64,000 bases of DNA from Streptomyces cynarae (lineage in GTDB: Bacteria > Actinomycetota > Actinomycetes > Streptomycetales > Streptomycetaceae). Position numbers and translations under genes: made by a program. The first letter of the stretch is position 1. Each line of letters opens with the position of its first letter. Where the stretch lies: contig NZ_CP106793.1 in assembly GCF_025642135.1 (NCBI RefSeq), forward strand, positions 4,530,001 through 4,594,000, in the 5' to 3' direction. The notes under the pieces are model-generated. The model made no database searches. It was not told where the DNA came from and was given only the letters and a program-made list of their open reading frames with translations. Shown here piece by piece: positions 1-9,980 of the stretch.

Positions 1-522
1 CTCTTCCGCAGTGTCGCCCTTGAGGGCAAGCATCTCCCCGTAGGGACGCAGCAGCGGAATACCCCAGGTGGCCAGACGGTCCAGCGGAGCCACCGCCCGC
101 GCGGTCACGACATGGACCGGCGGAATCTTGCCCATGACCTCCTCGGCACGACCGCGAACGACGGTCACATGATCAAGGCCGAGCAGCTCGACGACCTCGG
201 TGAGGAAATTGGTGCGCCGCAGCAGCGGCTCGAGCAGCGTGATCTTCAGGTCGTTCCGAACGAGTGCCAGGGGGATACCGGGCAGGCCGGCACCCGAGCC
301 GACGTCGCACACCGTCACCCCTTCGGGGACGACCTCCGAGAGCACCGCGCAGTTCAGCAGGTGCCTCTCCCACAGGCGGGGCACCTCGCGCGGGCCGATC
401 AGCCCTCGTTGCACGCCCGCCTCTGCCAGCAGCTCGGCGTACCGGACCGCATCCGCGAAGCGATCACCGAATACGTCACGTGCCTGTTCGGGCGCAGGGG
501 GGAGCTCCGCTGCCTCCGTCAC
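1..522 (-). CDS. rsmG: 16S rRNA (guanine527-N7)-methyltransferase RsmG, 3' end beyond window
   Basis: RsmG uses S-adenosylmethionine to methylate N7 of G527 in the 530 loop of 16S rRNA; its loss gives low-level streptomycin resistance. 174 codons are visible from a GTG start preceded by an AAGGAC-like ribosome site. The SAM-binding motif [10 protein letters not shown] lies at residues 75-84, and the segment around residues 40-57 ([18 protein letters not shown]) is typical of the family. The C-terminal quarter lies outside the window. An in-frame ATG eight codons upstream exists, but the GTG fits the ribosome site and family N-termini better. It is the last visible gene of the minus-strand group next to the origin and follows a strong hairpin after jag. 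Confidence 0.95.
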   Translation of the reverse strand, partial: MTEAAELPPAPEQARDVFGDRFADAVRYAELLAEAGVQRGLIGPREVPRLWERHLLNCAVLSEVVPEGVTVCDVGSGAGLPGIPLALVRNDLKITLLEPLLRRTNFLTEVVELLGLDHVTVVRGRAEEVMGKIPPVHVVTARAVAPLDRLATWGIPLLRPYGEMLALKGDTAEE

Positions 523-593
523 GGGGACCGTCCTTCCGTACCGCATCAGCGCGACCAGCGCCGATCACCAGAACTACCAGGCTGACAAAGTTC

Positions 594-620
594 GGCCCCG
601 TCTGCGCTACAGACGGGGCC
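594..620 (-). terminator. Hairpin between jag and rsmG
   Basis: An 11-bp perfect stem (GGCCCCGTCTG paired with CAGACGGGGCC) with a 5-nt loop sits 21 bp after the jag stop codon. It has no long U tract, which is usual for Streptomyces terminators. It would end or weaken transcription from rpmH-yidC-jag into rsmG. Confidence 0.7.
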
Positions 621-640
621 GGAGAGATGTACGGACCGAT

Positions 641-1153
641 TCAGGCGGGCAGCACGACGACGAAGCGCTGCGGCTCCTCGCCCTCGGACTCGCTGCGCAG
701 GCCCGCGGACTTGACCGCGTCGTGCACCACCTTGCGCTCGAACGGCGTCATCGGCTTGAGCTTCACGGGCTCCCCCGTGCTCTTGACCTCGGCCGCCGCC
801 TTGGCGCCGAGTTCCGAGAGCTCGGCGCGCTTCTTGGCGCGGAAGCCCGCGATGTCGAGCATCAGGCGGCTGCGGTCGCCGGTCTCCCGGTGCACGGCCA
901 GGCGCGTGAGCTCCTGGAGCGCCTCCAGCACCTCACCGTCACGGCCGACCAGCTTCTGCAGGTCACGGCTGCCCGTGTCGCTGACGATCGACACGGAAGC
1001 GCGGTCGCCCTCGACGTCCATGTCGATGTCGCCGTCGAGATCGGCGATGTCCAGCAGACCTTCGAGGTAGTCCGCCGCGATCTCACCCTCCTGCTCCAGG
1101 CGGGTCAGGGTGTCTGCACCCTCGGCAGCGGCGGAGGTGGTGCCTTCCGTCAC
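641..1153 (-). CDS. jag: Jag/KhpB-type RNA-binding protein (KH and R3H domains)
   Basis: 170-aa cytoplasmic RNA-binding protein of the Jag (SpoIIIJ-associated) family. An acidic N-terminus is followed by a KH-like domain at about residues 25-100, with the loop GRDG at 70-73, and an R3H domain at about 100-165, with the signature Arg140 and His144 (FERKVVHDAV). The family binds RNA and is almost always encoded beside yidC, as here, where only 15 bp separate the two genes. In other Gram-positives KhpB/EloR is tied to cell elongation; the role in Streptomyces is not established. Length and domain order are normal. Confidence 0.93.
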   Translation of the reverse strand: MTEGTTSAAAEGADTLTRLEQEGEIAADYLEGLLDIADLDGDIDMDVEGDRASVSIVSDTGSRDLQKLVGRDGEVLEALQELTRLAVHRETGDRSRLMLDIAGFRAKKRAELSELGAKAAAEVKSTGEPVKLKPMTPFERKVVHDAVKSAGLRSESEGEEPQRFVVVLPA

Positions 1154-1168
1154 GGGATGGACTCCTTC

Positions 1169-2458
1169 TTACTTCTTGGACGGGGACTTGGGCCGCTGCG
1201 GACCCTTGCGCTGGCCGGACTGGGCCCGGCTACGGGTGCCATTGCCGGGCTCCTGCGTCGCCTTCTTGGCGGCACCGGCAGGCTTGGCGTCCTGCGGCTC
1301 ATCGGCCTTTTCCAGCGACGGCGAGGAGGACGTCGGCTCGGAGCCCCCGGCCGGCTTGGCCCCACCGGACTGGCGCTGCGCCTTGCTCTGCCGCTTGGGC
1401 TGCTGACGCTTCGGGCCGGCGGCACCGGCGACCGTCGTCGCGTCATCGGCGGTGGCGACGGCCGTGACCTCGCTCTTCACCACAGTGCCGTCGGCCTGGG
1501 CCGCAAGGCCCGCCTTGGTCAGACCGTTGATGAACTTGCGCTCGAACTCGTTGCGGTCCCGGCCCTTGGCGACGATCGCCTTGACGATGGCCTTCTCGCT
1601 CCGCCTGCGGATCTTGCCGTGATGCGTGACGTGCTTGGTCAGACGCTCCAGGTAGGCGGCCTGAGCCTTGGAACCCGGTGTCGGGTTGTTGTGGATGACG
1701 TACATCTGCTGGCCCATGGTCCACACGTTGGTGGTCAGCCAGTAGACGAGGACACCGACCGGGAAGTTGATACCGAAGACGGCGAACATGACCGGGAAGA
1801 CGTACATCAGCATCTTCTGCTGCTGCATGAACGGCGTCTTCACCGTCGTGTCGACGTTCTTCGTCATCAGCTGGCGCTGTGTGTAGAACTGCGAGGCCGA
1901 CATCAGGACGATCATGATCGCGGTGACGACCCGGACGTCGGTCAGCGAGGCGCCGAGCGCGGCGACCTTGTCCGCACCGTCGGTGAACTTGGCGGCCAGC
2001 GGGGCACCGACGATGTGCGCCTTACGTGCGCTGGCGAGCAGCGGCTCGTTGATGACGCCGATCGTCTTGCCCGTCGCGATGCCGTTGAGCACGTGGTACA
2101 GGGCGAAGAAGAACGGAGACTGCGCCAGGATGGGAAGGCACGAGGAGAGCGGGTTGGTACCCGACTCCTTGTACAGCTTCATCATCTCTTCGGACTGGCG
2201 CTGCTTGTCGTTCTTGTAGCGCTCCTGGATCTTCTTCATCTCGGGCTGCAGCGTCTGCATCGCCCGGGTCGCCTTGATCTGCTTCACGAAGAGCGGGACC
2301 AGGCAGATACGGATCAGAATCACCAGGGACACGATGGACAGGCCCCAGGCCCAGCCCGTGTCAGCGCCGAAGATCGCGCCGTACACCTTGTGGAACTGGA
2401 CGATGACCCAGGAAACGGGTGTCGTGATGAAGCTGAAGAGGCTGGCAATCGTGTCCAC
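1169..2458 (-). CDS. yidC: Membrane protein insertase YidC/Oxa1
   Basis: 429-aa polytopic membrane protein that inserts and folds inner-membrane proteins, alone or with SecYEG. The N-terminal hydrophobic segment, the cytoplasmic loop rich in Lys/Gln ([20 protein letters not shown]) and several later membrane segments match the YidC core. The C-terminal 120 residues are hydrophilic and rich in Lys, Gln and Ala, as in actinobacterial YidC, and probably contact the ribosome. The GTG start lies 3 bp beyond the yidD stop, so the two are likely translated together. It belongs to the rpmH-rnpA-yidD-yidC-jag group. Confidence 0.96.
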   Translation of the reverse strand: MDTIASLFSFITTPVSWVIVQFHKVYGAIFGADTGWAWGLSIVSLVILIRICLVPLFVKQIKATRAMQTLQPEMKKIQERYKNDKQRQSEEMMKLYKESGTNPLSSCLPILAQSPFFFALYHVLNGIATGKTIGVINEPLLASARKAHIVGAPLAAKFTDGADKVAALGASLTDVRVVTAIMIVLMSASQFYTQRQLMTKNVDTTVKTPFMQQQKMLMYVFPVMFAVFGINFPVGVLVYWLTTNVWTMGQQMYVIHNNPTPGSKAQAAYLERLTKHVTHHGKIRRRSEKAIVKAIVAKGRDRNEFERKFINGLTKAGLAAQADGTVVKSEVTAVATADDATTVAGAAGPKRQQPKRQSKAQRQSGGAKPAGGSEPTSSSPSLEKADEPQDAKPAGAAKKATQEPGNGTRSRAQSGQRKGPQRPKSPSKK

Positions 2459-2461
2459 TAA

Positions 2462-2815
2462 TCATGCTCCTTGGGCATGGGACGAGGTCTCTGCGACCGG
2501 GCTCGAAGGGATGTCCCCGTCGGCGGCCGGTTCAGCGGCGGAGGGCCCGCCCTTGCGTGCACGCCAGGCGTTACGCAACATTTCGTGCCACCGCGGGCGC
2601 TTGCGCGGCGGGACATGGTCCACACCGCCGAGCGACCACGGATTGCACCGCAGGATGCGCCAGGCGGTGAGTGCCGTTCCCTTGATCGCACCGTGCCGAT
2701 CGATAGCTGTGTAGCCGTAGTGGGAACACGACGGGTAGTACTTGCACACCGGCCCGAGTAGTGGACTGATCGTCCACTGGTAGAGCTTGATCAGAGCCAG
2801 TAGTGGGTACTTCAT
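2462..2815 (-). CDS. yidD: Membrane protein insertion efficiency factor YidD
   Basis: 117-aa YidD family protein, peripheral to the inner membrane, thought to help YidC-dependent insertion. The family signature with clustered cysteines ([17 protein letters not shown], about residues 22-38) and the downstream [14 protein letters not shown] motif are both present. The C-terminal 40 residues are a low-complexity extension that varies in actinobacteria. The ATG overlaps the rnpA stop by 4 bp, which suggests translational coupling. Confidence 0.94.
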   Translation of the reverse strand: MKYPLLALIKLYQWTISPLLGPVCKYYPSCSHYGYTAIDRHGAIKGTALTAWRILRCNPWSLGGVDHVPPRKRPRWHEMLRNAWRARKGGPSAAEPAADGDIPSSPVAETSSHAQGA

Positions 2816-3186
2816 CGCTTGCCCCCTCCTCCCAGCAGCCGCTGGAAGGCGGCATCCAGGTCTCGGGCCAGCTGTGCATGGTCGGCGTCACCCGCACCGG
2901 GCAGCGCTCGTACGACTACCAGGCTACCGGGGGGCAACAGGGCCACTCGGTCACGCATCAGATGGCGAAGCCTGCGCTTCACCTTGTTGCGTACGACCGC
3001 TCCACCCACCGCCTTGCTCACGACGAAACCCGCACGCGTCGGGGGAGCGCTCTCCCCAGGCGCGTGCGGGTCCGTGGCACCGCTACGAAGGTGGACGACG
3101 AGAAGCGGGCGTCCGGCCCGGCGTCCTCGGCGTACCGCGGTCGCGAAGTCCTCGCGCCGCCTCAGCCGATGCTCGGTAGGCAGCAC
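2812..3186 (-). CDS. rnpA: Ribonuclease P protein component RnpA
   Basis: 124-aa basic protein subunit of RNase P, which matures tRNA 5' ends together with the RnpB RNA. The N-terminus [20 protein letters not shown] and the RNR-type motif region ([18 protein letters not shown], about residues 63-80) are diagnostic. The gene lies 18 bp from rpmH and overlaps yidD by 4 bp, the classic bacterial rpmH-rnpA-yidD order. Confidence 0.95.
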   Translation of the reverse strand: MLPTEHRLRRREDFATAVRRGRRAGRPLLVVHLRSGATDPHAPGESAPPTRAGFVVSKAVGGAVVRNKVKRRLRHLMRDRVALLPPGSLVVVRALPGAGDADHAQLARDLDAAFQRLLGGGGKR

Positions 3187-3204
3187 GTCATGACCTGTAC
3201 GCGA

Positions 3205-3342
3205 TCAGGCGGACAGGCGGGCGCGACCCTTGCTGCGGCGGGACGCCAGGATGGCGCGGCCGGCACGGGTGCGCATACGCAGCCGGAAGCCGTGGGTCTT
3301 CGCGCGACGACGGTTGTTCGGCTGGAAGGTGCGCTTGCTCAC
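3205..3342 (-). CDS. rpmH: 50S ribosomal protein L34
   Basis: 45-aa ribosomal protein beginning [20 protein letters not shown] (GTG start) and ending [10 protein letters not shown], the full-length L34 sequence pattern. It is a highly basic protein of the large ribosomal subunit. The gene is the first of the minus-strand group and is divergent from dnaA across a 425-bp spacer. Confidence 0.97.
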   Translation of the reverse strand: MSKRTFQPNNRRRAKTHGFRLRMRTRAGRAILASRRSKGRARLSA

Positions 3343-3586
3343 TCGGGGGCTCCAGTAATGATTCGGTGGGTGGCGGGGTGCCGCCTGGCTGTCACCGTGC
3401 GCCCACGAGTAGCTCGCATTACGCCCGAGTGCACCGCTTCCCGATCACTGAAATGTGCCCTGGTCGGCACACTGGTACGTGATCTGTGCCCATCGGAGGC
3501 AGGCGGCAGCAGCCATCGACAACTCGACCTGGTTACGGTACGCGGGGCTGCGCCATCCGGTCAAACCGGTGGCCGGTCGGGGACAC

Positions 3587-3607
3587 TTGTCCACAGGCTG
3601 GGGACAA
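3587..3607. promoter_or_regulatory. Paired DnaA boxes in the dnaA promoter
   Basis: A consensus box TTGTCCACA (3587-3595, plus strand) faces a near-consensus box TTGTCCCCA on the minus strand (3599-3607), separated by 3 bp. They sit 4 bp upstream of the presumed -35 hexamer, so bound DnaA should repress its own gene. DnaA autoregulation through promoter boxes is known in Streptomyces. Confidence 0.85.
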
Positions 3608-3611
3608 CAAC

Positions 3612-3641
3612 TTGAACCGCACGGGCCGCCCTGACTACCGT
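3612..3641 (+). promoter_or_regulatory. Putative dnaA promoter
   Basis: TTGAAC (3612-3617) and TACCGT (3636-3641), spaced 18 bp, resemble a vegetative (HrdB-type) promoter. It would give a leader of about 120 nt before the GTG of dnaA. The assignment is from sequence match only. Confidence 0.55.
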
Positions 3642-3767
3642 GACTGGACTCCGATTCGTTCTTTTATCCCTGCCCGAGCAGTTTTGCTCCCGACCTGACC
3701 GAACCGATTCACATCCCGACCCGTCCCGCAACCACACGTTCGTGGGACCTGTGAGAGAGCGTGCCCT

Positions 3768-5705
3768 GTGGCTGACGTACCCGCCGATCTTGCCGCAGTG
3801 TGGCCGCGAGTACTCGAGCAGCTCCTCGGTGAGGGCCACGGGCCGGGCGTCGAGGCGAAGGACGAGCACTGGATCAGGCGCTGCCAGCCGCTGGCGCTGG
3901 TGGCCGACACCGCCCTGCTCGCCGTTCCGAACGAGTTCGCGAAGGGTGTCCTCGAGGGTCGGCTGGCGCCGATCGTCAGCGAGACGCTGAGCCGTGAGTG
4001 CGGCCGTCCGATCCGTATCGCAATCACCGTCGACGACTCCGCGGGCGAGCCGCCCGCCCCGCCCGCCCAGTCGCGCTACGACGAACCCGAGCTGCCCTCT
4101 CCGCAGGGCCGCGACGCCTATGACGGCGGCGGCTACGAGGGGTACGGCCGTCACCGTGCCGACGACCACCGCGACCACCGCGCCGGCCGCCCCGACCAGC
4201 GTCCCGGGGACCAGCTCCCGCCCGCCCGCGCCGACCAGCTCCCGGCCGCCCGGCCTGCGTACCCGGGCGAATACCAGCGACCTGAGCCCGGCGCCTGGCC
4301 ACGCCCCACCCAGGACGACTACGGCTGGCAGCAGCAGCGCCTCGGCTTCCCCGAGCGCGGCCCTTACGCGACACCGGACTACCGCGCGCAGTCCCTGGAC
4401 CGGTCGCCGTACGAGCAGCAGCGCTCGGACTACGACGGCGGACGCCCCGACTACGACGGCGGACGCCCGGATTACGAAAGTGGGCGCCCGGATTACGACA
4501 GCGGTCGCCCCGACTACGAGCAGCAACGGCCCGACCGCCGTGAGCTCCCGGAGCCGCCCTCCGGCAACGGCCATGTGCACAGAGGGGGTCCGGTCGGCCC
4601 GAACCTGCCCACGACCGGCGCCCCCGGTCCGCTGGCCGCGCAGCCCGCGCCGGCGACCGGGCCGGGCGAGCCCACCGCGCGTCTGAATCCCAAGTACCTC
4701 TTCGACACGTTCGTGATCGGTGCCTCGAACCGCTTCGCGCACGCCGCCGCCGTCGCCGTCGCCGAGGCACCGGCCAAGGCGTACAACCCCCTGTTCATCT
4801 ATGGGGAGTCCGGGCTCGGCAAGACCCACCTGCTGCACGCGATCGGGCATTACGCGCGCAGCCTGTACCCCGGCACGCGCGTGCGGTACGTGAGCTCGGA
4901 GGAGTTCACCAACGAGTTCATCAACTCCATCCGCGACGGCAAGGCGGATGCCTTCCGCAAGCGCTACCGCGACATGGACATCCTGCTCGTCGACGACATC
5001 CAGTTCCTGGCCCAGAAGGAGTCGACGCAGGAGGAGTTCTTCCACACCTTCAACACCCTGCACAACGCCAACAAGCAGATCGTGCTGTCCTCGGACCGGC
5101 CGCCCAAGCAGCTGGTCACCCTGGAGGACCGGCTGCGCAACCGCTTCGAGTGGGGACTGATCACCGACGTCCAGCCGCCGGAGCTGGAGACGCGCATCGC
5201 GATCCTGCGCAAGAAGGCGGTACAGGAGCAGCTGAACGCGCCGCCGGAGGTCCTGGAGTTCATCGCCTCCCGGATCTCGCGCAACATCCGCGAGCTGGAG
5301 GGCGCGCTGATCCGGGTGACGGCGTTCGCGTCGCTCAACCGGCAGCCCGTGGACCTGGGCCTGACGGAGATCGTGCTCAAGGACCTGATCCCGGGCGGCG
5401 AGGACACTGCCCCCGAGATCACCGCGACGGCCATCATGGCCGCCACCGCGGACTACTTCGGGCTGACGGTGGAGGACCTGTGCGGCACCTCGCGCGGCCG
5501 CGCGCTGGTGACCGCACGCCAGATCGCGATGTACCTGTGCCGTGAGCTGACCGATCTGTCGCTGCCGAAGATCGGCGCGCAGTTCGGGGGCCGCGACCAC
5601 ACGACGGTGATGCACGCCGATCGCAAGATCCGCGCGCTGATGGCGGAGCGGCGCTCCATCTACAACCAGGTGACGGAACTGACGAACCGCATCAAGAACG
5701 GCTGA
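3768..5705 (+). CDS. dnaA: Chromosomal replication initiator DnaA
   Basis: 645-aa AAA+ initiator that binds DnaA boxes and melts oriC. Domain I occupies about residues 1-90. Domain II, about 90-300, is unusually long as in other Streptomyces, rich in Gly, Arg, Asp and Pro, and contains five 21-nt tandem repeats encoding a GRPDY-type heptad (nt 4428-4532). The AAA+ domain has Walker A GESGLGKT at 346-353 and Walker B with Asp409/Asp410. Domain IV at the C-terminus carries the box-reading signature ([20 protein letters not shown] and [12 protein letters not shown]). The GTG start follows a weak GAGAG ribosome site. A strong terminator follows, then oriC. Confidence 0.98.
   Translation: MADVPADLAAVWPRVLEQLLGEGHGPGVEAKDEHWIRRCQPLALVADTALLAVPNEFAKGVLEGRLAPIVSETLSRECGRPIRIAITVDDSAGEPPAPPAQSRYDEPELPSPQGRDAYDGGGYEGYGRHRADDHRDHRAGRPDQRPGDQLPPARADQLPAARPAYPGEYQRPEPGAWPRPTQDDYGWQQQRLGFPERGPYATPDYRAQSLDRSPYEQQRSDYDGGRPDYDGGRPDYESGRPDYDSGRPDYEQQRPDRRELPEPPSGNGHVHRGGPVGPNLPTTGAPGPLAAQPAPATGPGEPTARLNPKYLFDTFVIGASNRFAHAAAVAVAEAPAKAYNPLFIYGESGLGKTHLLHAIGHYARSLYPGTRVRYVSSEEFTNEFINSIRDGKADAFRKRYRDMDILLVDDIQFLAQKESTQEEFFHTFNTLHNANKQIVLSSDRPPKQLVTLEDRLRNRFEWGLITDVQPPELETRIAILRKKAVQEQLNAPPEVLEFIASRISRNIRELEGALIRVTAFASLNRQPVDLGLTEIVLKDLIPGGEDTAPEITATAIMAATADYFGLTVEDLCGTSRGRALVTARQIAMYLCRELTDLSLPKIGAQFGGRDHTTVMHADRKIRALMAERRSIYNQVTELTNRIKNG
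4428..4532 (+). repeat. 21-nt tandem repeat inside dnaA domain II
   Basis: Five consecutive 21-nt units encode [28 protein letters not shown] and DYEQQRP. The first two are nearly identical at the DNA level; later units diverge at third positions and at the variable residues. This lies in the flexible linker of DnaA, so copy number should be tolerant to change. Confidence 0.9.
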
Positions 5706-5748
5706 CGCGGTCGGCACGGGCCGACGCGGACGGTCCTACGCCTCCGCA

Positions 5749-5781
5749 GGCGCCCCGGGGCAAGGCCCCGGGGCGCCTTTT
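5749..5781 (+). terminator. dnaA terminator
   Basis: A perfect 13-bp GC-only stem (5749-5761 with 5765-5777), a 3-nt loop and a following TTTT form a strong intrinsic terminator 43 bp after the dnaA stop. It separates dnaA transcription from oriC. Confidence 0.93.
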
Positions 5782-5820
5782 GCGTTCCCGTCGCGCTCGG
5801 GGCGGCTTGCTCGCGCCCCG

Positions 5821-6460
5821 GTCCACGGATGCCCTGCGCCACCCGCTGTTCGATTACCTCCCGGGTTACGGCCGCTCTCCACAGATCCGGTGACTTTCTT
5901 CCATCCACATCCTGGGGACTGCGGAGTTGTCCAGATCGTGTCCACAGGGGGTGCGGGGGAAGAAGCATCACGCCAGCTCACCGGCTTGTGGATTCGTGGA
6001 CGGGGAGTCTCCACAGTCTGTGGACGAGGAGGAGATCCACAGGCTGTGCACGGGGTTGTCCACCGGCAACCCACAGGCCGAGGCGGGTTGTCCCCAGTGA
6101 TCCCCAGCTTCTCCACAGTCCTGTCCACTGTTCGGCAACGCGGCGCGCCTCCTCACCGACGGGAGTGAAAGGCGTCACACCAAGGTGCTGGGTTGCCCTG
6201 TGGGAAAGGCGGGTAAAGCTGGGGACGGCACTGGGGAGAAGTGCCCCGAGGCTGTGCACGGGGTGTGCAGAACTTTCCGTTCTCCACAGAGACCCCTGGT
6301 TGTCCACGGGCTGCGCCCACAGGCCCCGTGGACAAAATTCCGCCTCCGACCTGGGGCAACGCGGTTATCCACGGTTTCCACAGGCCCTACTACTACTCCC
6401 AACTAGAGAGACCGGGGAATTCGCTTGGAAGCGGGGTCTGTGCACAACTCGCCCTCCGGC
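5821..6460. other. oriC: Chromosomal origin of replication, oriC
   Basis: Non-coding region between dnaA and dnaN filled with 9-bp DnaA boxes close to TTGTCCACA. Plus-strand boxes start at 5875, 5901, 5927, 5938, 6007, 6033, 6056 (TTGTCCACC), 6088 (TTGTCCCCA), 6109 and 6280 (TTCTCCACA), 6121, 6300 (TTGTCCACG), 6365 (TTATCCACG) and 6374. Minus-strand boxes lie at 5987-5995, 6019-6027 (TCGTCCACA), 6199-6207, 6327-6335 (TTGTCCACG) and 6439-6447 (TTGTGCACA). They fall in two groups either side of a box-poor stretch at about 6130-6270. Streptomyces origins are known for about 19 such boxes. Several apparent reading frames here are chance open frames. Confidence 0.96.
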
Positions 6461-6627
6461 TCCCGACTGCCCCTCGTCACGACTTGACCCCGAGAGGCAC
6501 CTACTGTCAGTGGGGTGCGTCAGACTGGTCCCCGGTGTCCTTCCCCTCACCGGGACCCACGACACCGAGTCAGACGACGAAGGCCAGGCAGGGCGAGAGC
6601 GCCGGCAACAGCAGGAGGCGGCTTACG

Positions 6628-7758
6628 GTGAAGATCCGGGTGGAACGCGACGTACTCGCGGAGGCAGTGGCCTGGGCGGCGCGCAGCCTCCCGGCCCGTC
6701 CGCCGGCGCCTGTCCTCGCCGGCCTGCTGCTGAGGGCCGAGGACGGCCAGCTGAGCCTGTCCAGCTTCGACTACGAGGTCTCCGCGCGCGTGTCCGTGGA
6801 GGCGGAGGTCGAGGAGGATGGCACGGTCCTCGTCTCCGGCCGCCTCCTCGCCGACATCTCCCGCGCCCTCCCCAACCGTCCGGTGGAGATTTCCACAGAC
6901 GGTGTACGGGCGACGGTGGTCTGCGGCTCCTCCCGGTTCACCCTGCACACACTGCCTGTGGAGGAGTACCCGGCGCTGCCGCAGATGCCGAACGCGACGG
7001 GCACGGTCCCAGGCGAGGTCTTCGCCTCCGCCGTGCAGCAGGTCGCGATCGCCGCCGGCCGTGACGACACGCTGCCCGTGCTGACCGGTGTGCGCATCGA
7101 GATCGAGGGCGACACGGTCACGCTGGCCTCCACCGACCGCTACCGCTTCGCGGTCCGCGAGTTCCTGTGGAAGCCGGAGAACCCGGAGGCGTCCGCGGTC
7201 GCCCTGGTGCCCGCCAAGACGCTCCTGGACACCGCCAAGGCGCTGACCAGCGGCGACAGTGTGACCCTGGCGCTGTCCGGCTCCGGCGCGGGCGAGGGCC
7301 TGATCGGTTTCGAGGGCGCCGGGCGGCGGACGACGACCCGTCTCCTGGAGGGCGACCTGCCGAAGTACCGCACGCTGTTCCCGACGGAGTTCAACTCGGT
7401 CGCCACCCTGGAGACCGCCCCCTTCGTGGAGGCCGTCAAGCGCGTGGCGCTGGTGGCCGAGCGCAACACCCCGGTTCGGCTGAGCTTCGAGCAGGGCGTG
7501 CTGATCCTGGAGGCCGGTTCCAGCGACGACGCACAGGCTGTGGAAAGGGTCGACGCCCAGCTGGAGGGCGACGACATCTCGATCGCCTTCAACCCGACCT
7601 TCCTGCTGGACGGCCTGAGCGCGATCGACTCCCCGGTTGCCCAGCTGTCCTTCACGACGTCCACGAAGCCCGCGCTGCTGGGCGGCAAGCCGGCCATCGA
7701 CGCCGAGGCGGACGAGGCGTACAAGTACCTGATCATGCCGGTGCGCCTCAGCGGCTGA
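6628..7758 (+). CDS. dnaN: DNA polymerase III beta subunit (sliding clamp)
   Basis: 376-aa ring-forming clamp that tethers replicative polymerase to DNA. The GTG start (MKIRVERDVLAEAVAWAARS) follows AGGAGG by 10 nt; a longer in-frame extension upstream runs back into oriC and is not real. Three similar clamp domains span the length, and the C-terminus YKYLIMPVRLSG is typical of the family. The gene lies directly downstream of oriC, which supplies its promoter region. Confidence 0.97.
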   Translation: MKIRVERDVLAEAVAWAARSLPARPPAPVLAGLLLRAEDGQLSLSSFDYEVSARVSVEAEVEEDGTVLVSGRLLADISRALPNRPVEISTDGVRATVVCGSSRFTLHTLPVEEYPALPQMPNATGTVPGEVFASAVQQVAIAAGRDDTLPVLTGVRIEIEGDTVTLASTDRYRFAVREFLWKPENPEASAVALVPAKTLLDTAKALTSGDSVTLALSGSGAGEGLIGFEGAGRRTTTRLLEGDLPKYRTLFPTEFNSVATLETAPFVEAVKRVALVAERNTPVRLSFEQGVLILEAGSSDDAQAVERVDAQLEGDDISIAFNPTFLLDGLSAIDSPVAQLSFTTSTKPALLGGKPAIDAEADEAYKYLIMPVRLSG

Positions 7759-7761
7759 CGG

Positions 7762-7770
7762 TCGTCCACA
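7762..7770 (+). promoter_or_regulatory. DnaA box after dnaN
   Basis: TCGTCCACA, one mismatch from the Streptomyces consensus, lies 3 bp after the dnaN stop in the dnaN-gnd spacer. It may extend DnaA binding beyond oriC or affect gnd expression. Confidence 0.5.
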
Positions 7771-7930
7771 GCCCCCTGGGGTCCGGTGGATGACGGGTCC
7801 CAGGGGTAAGCCGCAGGTGGGACCACGTATGAGCGCGTATGCCCACAGCTGTGCGTGACCGTCCGGGTTTAGGCTCGGACACGGGTACGAAGGTGCCCCA
7901 CACTCCACACAGCGACTTAAGGAACAACTG

Positions 7931-8806
7931 ATGGAGCTCGGTCTCGTCGGCCTCGGCAAGATGGGCGGCAACATGCGCGAGCGGATACGCCGCGCCGGCC
8001 ACACCGTCATCGGATACGACCGCAACCCGGACCTTGCCGATGTCCACAGCCTGGAAGAGCTTGTGGGCAAGCTGAAGGACCCGCGCGTGGTCTGGGTCAT
8101 GGTCCCGGCCGGTGCCCCGACCCAGTCGACGATCGACGAACTGGCCGAGCTGCTCGAGCCCGGTGACGTCGTCGTGGACGGCGGCAACTCCCGTTGGACG
8201 GACGACGAGAAGCACGCCGCCGAACTCGGCATCAAGGGCATCGGCTTCGTCGACTGCGGCGTCTCCGGCGGTGTGTGGGGCCTGCAGAACGGCTATGCGC
8301 TGATGTACGGCGGCGACCCCGAGAACATCGCCAAGGTGCAGCCGATCTTCGACGCGCTCAAGCCGGAGGGGCCGTACGGCTCGGTCCACGCGGGCAAGGT
8401 CGGCGCCGGCCACTTCTCGAAGATGGTCCACAACGGCATCGAGTACGCCATGATGCAGGCCTACGCCGAGGGCTGGGAGCTGCTGGAGAAGATCAAGTCC
8501 GTGGACAACGTCCGCGAGGTCTTCCGCTCCTGGCAGGAGGGCACCGTCATCCGCTCCTGGCTGCTCGACCTCGCGGTCAACGCCCTGGACGACGACGAGC
8601 ACCTGGACAAGCTGCGCGGCTACGCCGAGGACTCCGGCGAGGGCCGCTGGACCGTCGAGGCCGCCATCGACAACGCCGTCCCGCTGCCCGCCATCACGGC
8701 GTCCCTGTTCGCCCGCTTCAGCTCGCGGCAGGACGACTCCCCGCAGATGAAGATGATCGCCGCGCTGCGCAACCAGTTCGGCGGCCACGCCGTAGAGAAG
8801 AAGTAA
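7931..8806 (+). CDS. gnd: 6-phosphogluconate dehydrogenase, decarboxylating (short form)
   Basis: 291-aa enzyme of the pentose phosphate pathway that oxidatively decarboxylates 6-phosphogluconate to ribulose 5-phosphate and makes NAD(P)H. The N-terminal Rossmann motif is [12 protein letters not shown] (residues 4-15). Substrate-binding motifs [10 protein letters not shown] and [21 protein letters not shown], and the catalytic-lysine region [20 protein letters not shown], are all present. It is the short GndA/YqeC-type form rather than the 470-aa form. AAGGAACA precedes the ATG. Its position between dnaN and recF is characteristic of Streptomyces and related genera. Confidence 0.96.
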   Translation: MELGLVGLGKMGGNMRERIRRAGHTVIGYDRNPDLADVHSLEELVGKLKDPRVVWVMVPAGAPTQSTIDELAELLEPGDVVVDGGNSRWTDDEKHAAELGIKGIGFVDCGVSGGVWGLQNGYALMYGGDPENIAKVQPIFDALKPEGPYGSVHAGKVGAGHFSKMVHNGIEYAMMQAYAEGWELLEKIKSVDNVREVFRSWQEGTVIRSWLLDLAVNALDDDEHLDKLRGYAEDSGEGRWTVEAAIDNAVPLPAITASLFARFSSRQDDSPQMKMIAALRNQFGGHAVEKK

Positions 8807-8832
8807 TCCACAGGGCCGCACGGCGGTCCACA
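8804..8832 (+). promoter_or_regulatory. Two DnaA-box-like sites in the gnd-recF spacer
   Basis: TAATCCACA (8804-8812) overlaps the gnd stop codon, and CGGTCCACA (8824-8832) follows. Each has two mismatches to TTGTCCACA but keeps the TCCACA core. Their function is unproven. Confidence 0.4.
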
Positions 8833-8858
8833 ACCCTGGGGGAGGTCGGCGAACGACC

Positions 8859-9980
8859 ATGCACGTCACGCATCTGTCGCTGGCCGACTTCCGCTCGTAC
8901 GCCCGGGTCGAAGTCCCGCTCGACCCGGGCGTCACCGCCTTCGTCGGCCCGAACGGCCAGGGCAAGACGAACCTCGTGGAGGCGGTCGGCTATCTGGCCA
9001 CCCTCGGCAGCCACCGCGTCTCCTCCGACGCCCCCCTCGTCCGCATGGGCGCCGAGCGCGCGATCATCCGGGCCGCGGTGCGCCAGGGCGAGAGACAGCA
9101 GCTGATCGAGCTGGAACTGAACCCCGGCAAGGCCAACCGCGCCCGCATCAACCGATCCTCACAGGTCAGGCCCCGGGACGTACTCGGCATCGTACGGACG
9201 GTGCTGTTCGCGCCCGAGGACCTCGCACTGGTCAAGGGCGATCCGGGCGAGCGGCGCCGTTTCCTGGACGAGCTGATCACCGCGCGCTCCCCGCGCATGG
9301 CCGGCGTCCGCTCCGACTACGACCGGGTCCTCAAGCAGCGCAACACCCTGCTGAAGTCGGCCGCGCTGGCCCGCCGTCACGGCGGCCGCTCCATGGACCT
9401 GTCCACCCTCGACGTCTGGGACCAGCACCTCGCGCGCGTGGGCGCCGAACTGCTCGCCCAGCGCCTTGATCTGATCGCGGCGATCCAGCCGCTCGCCGAC
9501 AAGGCGTACGAACAACTGGCGCCCGGCGGCGGCCCGGTCGCCCTGGAGTACAAGCCGTCCGCGCCCGGCGAGGCGCACACGCGTGAGGCCCTCTACGAGC
9601 AGTTGACGGCGGCGCTCGCCGAGGCCCGCAAACAGGAGATCGAACGCGGCGTCACCCTGGTCGGACCGCACCGGGACGACCTGCTGCTCAAACTCGGCCA
9701 GCTGCCCGCGAAGGGGTACGCGTCCCACGGCGAGTCCTGGTCGTACGCGCTGGCGCTGCGCCTGGCGTCGTACGACCTGCTGCGTGCGGAGGGCAACGAG
9801 CCGGTGCTGGTCCTCGACGACGTCTTCGCCGAGCTGGACAGCCGCCGGCGCGAGCGGCTGGCGGAGCTGGTGGCGCCCGGGGAGCAGGTCCTGGTGACCG
9901 CCGCGGTCGACGACGACGTACCGGACGTACTGACGGGGACGCGGTACTCCGTGTCCGACGGCACCGTGGAGCGCGCATGA
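8859..9980 (+). CDS. recF: DNA replication and repair protein RecF
   Basis: 373-aa SMC-like ATPase that helps load RecA at gaps. It starts [20 protein letters not shown] and has Walker [10 protein letters not shown] at about residues 30-38. The Walker B/signature region near the C-terminus reads [17 protein letters not shown]. The stop overlaps the dciA start (ATGA), indicating coupling. Confidence 0.97.
   Translation: MHVTHLSLADFRSYARVEVPLDPGVTAFVGPNGQGKTNLVEAVGYLATLGSHRVSSDAPLVRMGAERAIIRAAVRQGERQQLIELELNPGKANRARINRSSQVRPRDVLGIVRTVLFAPEDLALVKGDPGERRRFLDELITARSPRMAGVRSDYDRVLKQRNTLLKSAALARRHGGRSMDLSTLDVWDQHLARVGAELLAQRLDLIAAIQPLADKAYEQLAPGGGPVALEYKPSAPGEAHTREALYEQLTAALAEARKQEIERGVTLVGPHRDDLLLKLGQLPAKGYASHGESWSYALALRLASYDLLRAEGNEPVLVLDDVFAELDSRRRERLAELVAPGEQVLVTAAVDDDVPDVLTGTRYSVSDGTVERA

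Larger units (their letters stand above)
3343..3767. promoter_or_regulatory. Divergent rpmH/dnaA control region
   Basis: 425-bp spacer between the divergent rpmH and dnaA genes. It must hold the rpmH promoter on the minus strand and the dnaA promoter on the plus strand. The dnaA side shows two facing DnaA boxes just upstream of a -35/-10 pair (listed separately). No additional coding signal is convincing here. Confidence 0.8.

Noticed and set aside
200-2461. Long plus-strand frame of 753 codons opposite jag and yidC
   Set aside because: It is antisense to conserved genes, has biased composition (Leu/Arg/Gly) and no domain; it exists only because of high GC.
3561-5717. Minus-strand frame of 718 codons opposite dnaA
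   Set aside because: Antisense to dnaA over its whole length and without motifs.
5829-7064. Plus-strand frame through oriC into dnaN
   Set aside because: Made of DnaA-box DNA and out-of-frame dnaN; no ribosome site or conserved domain.
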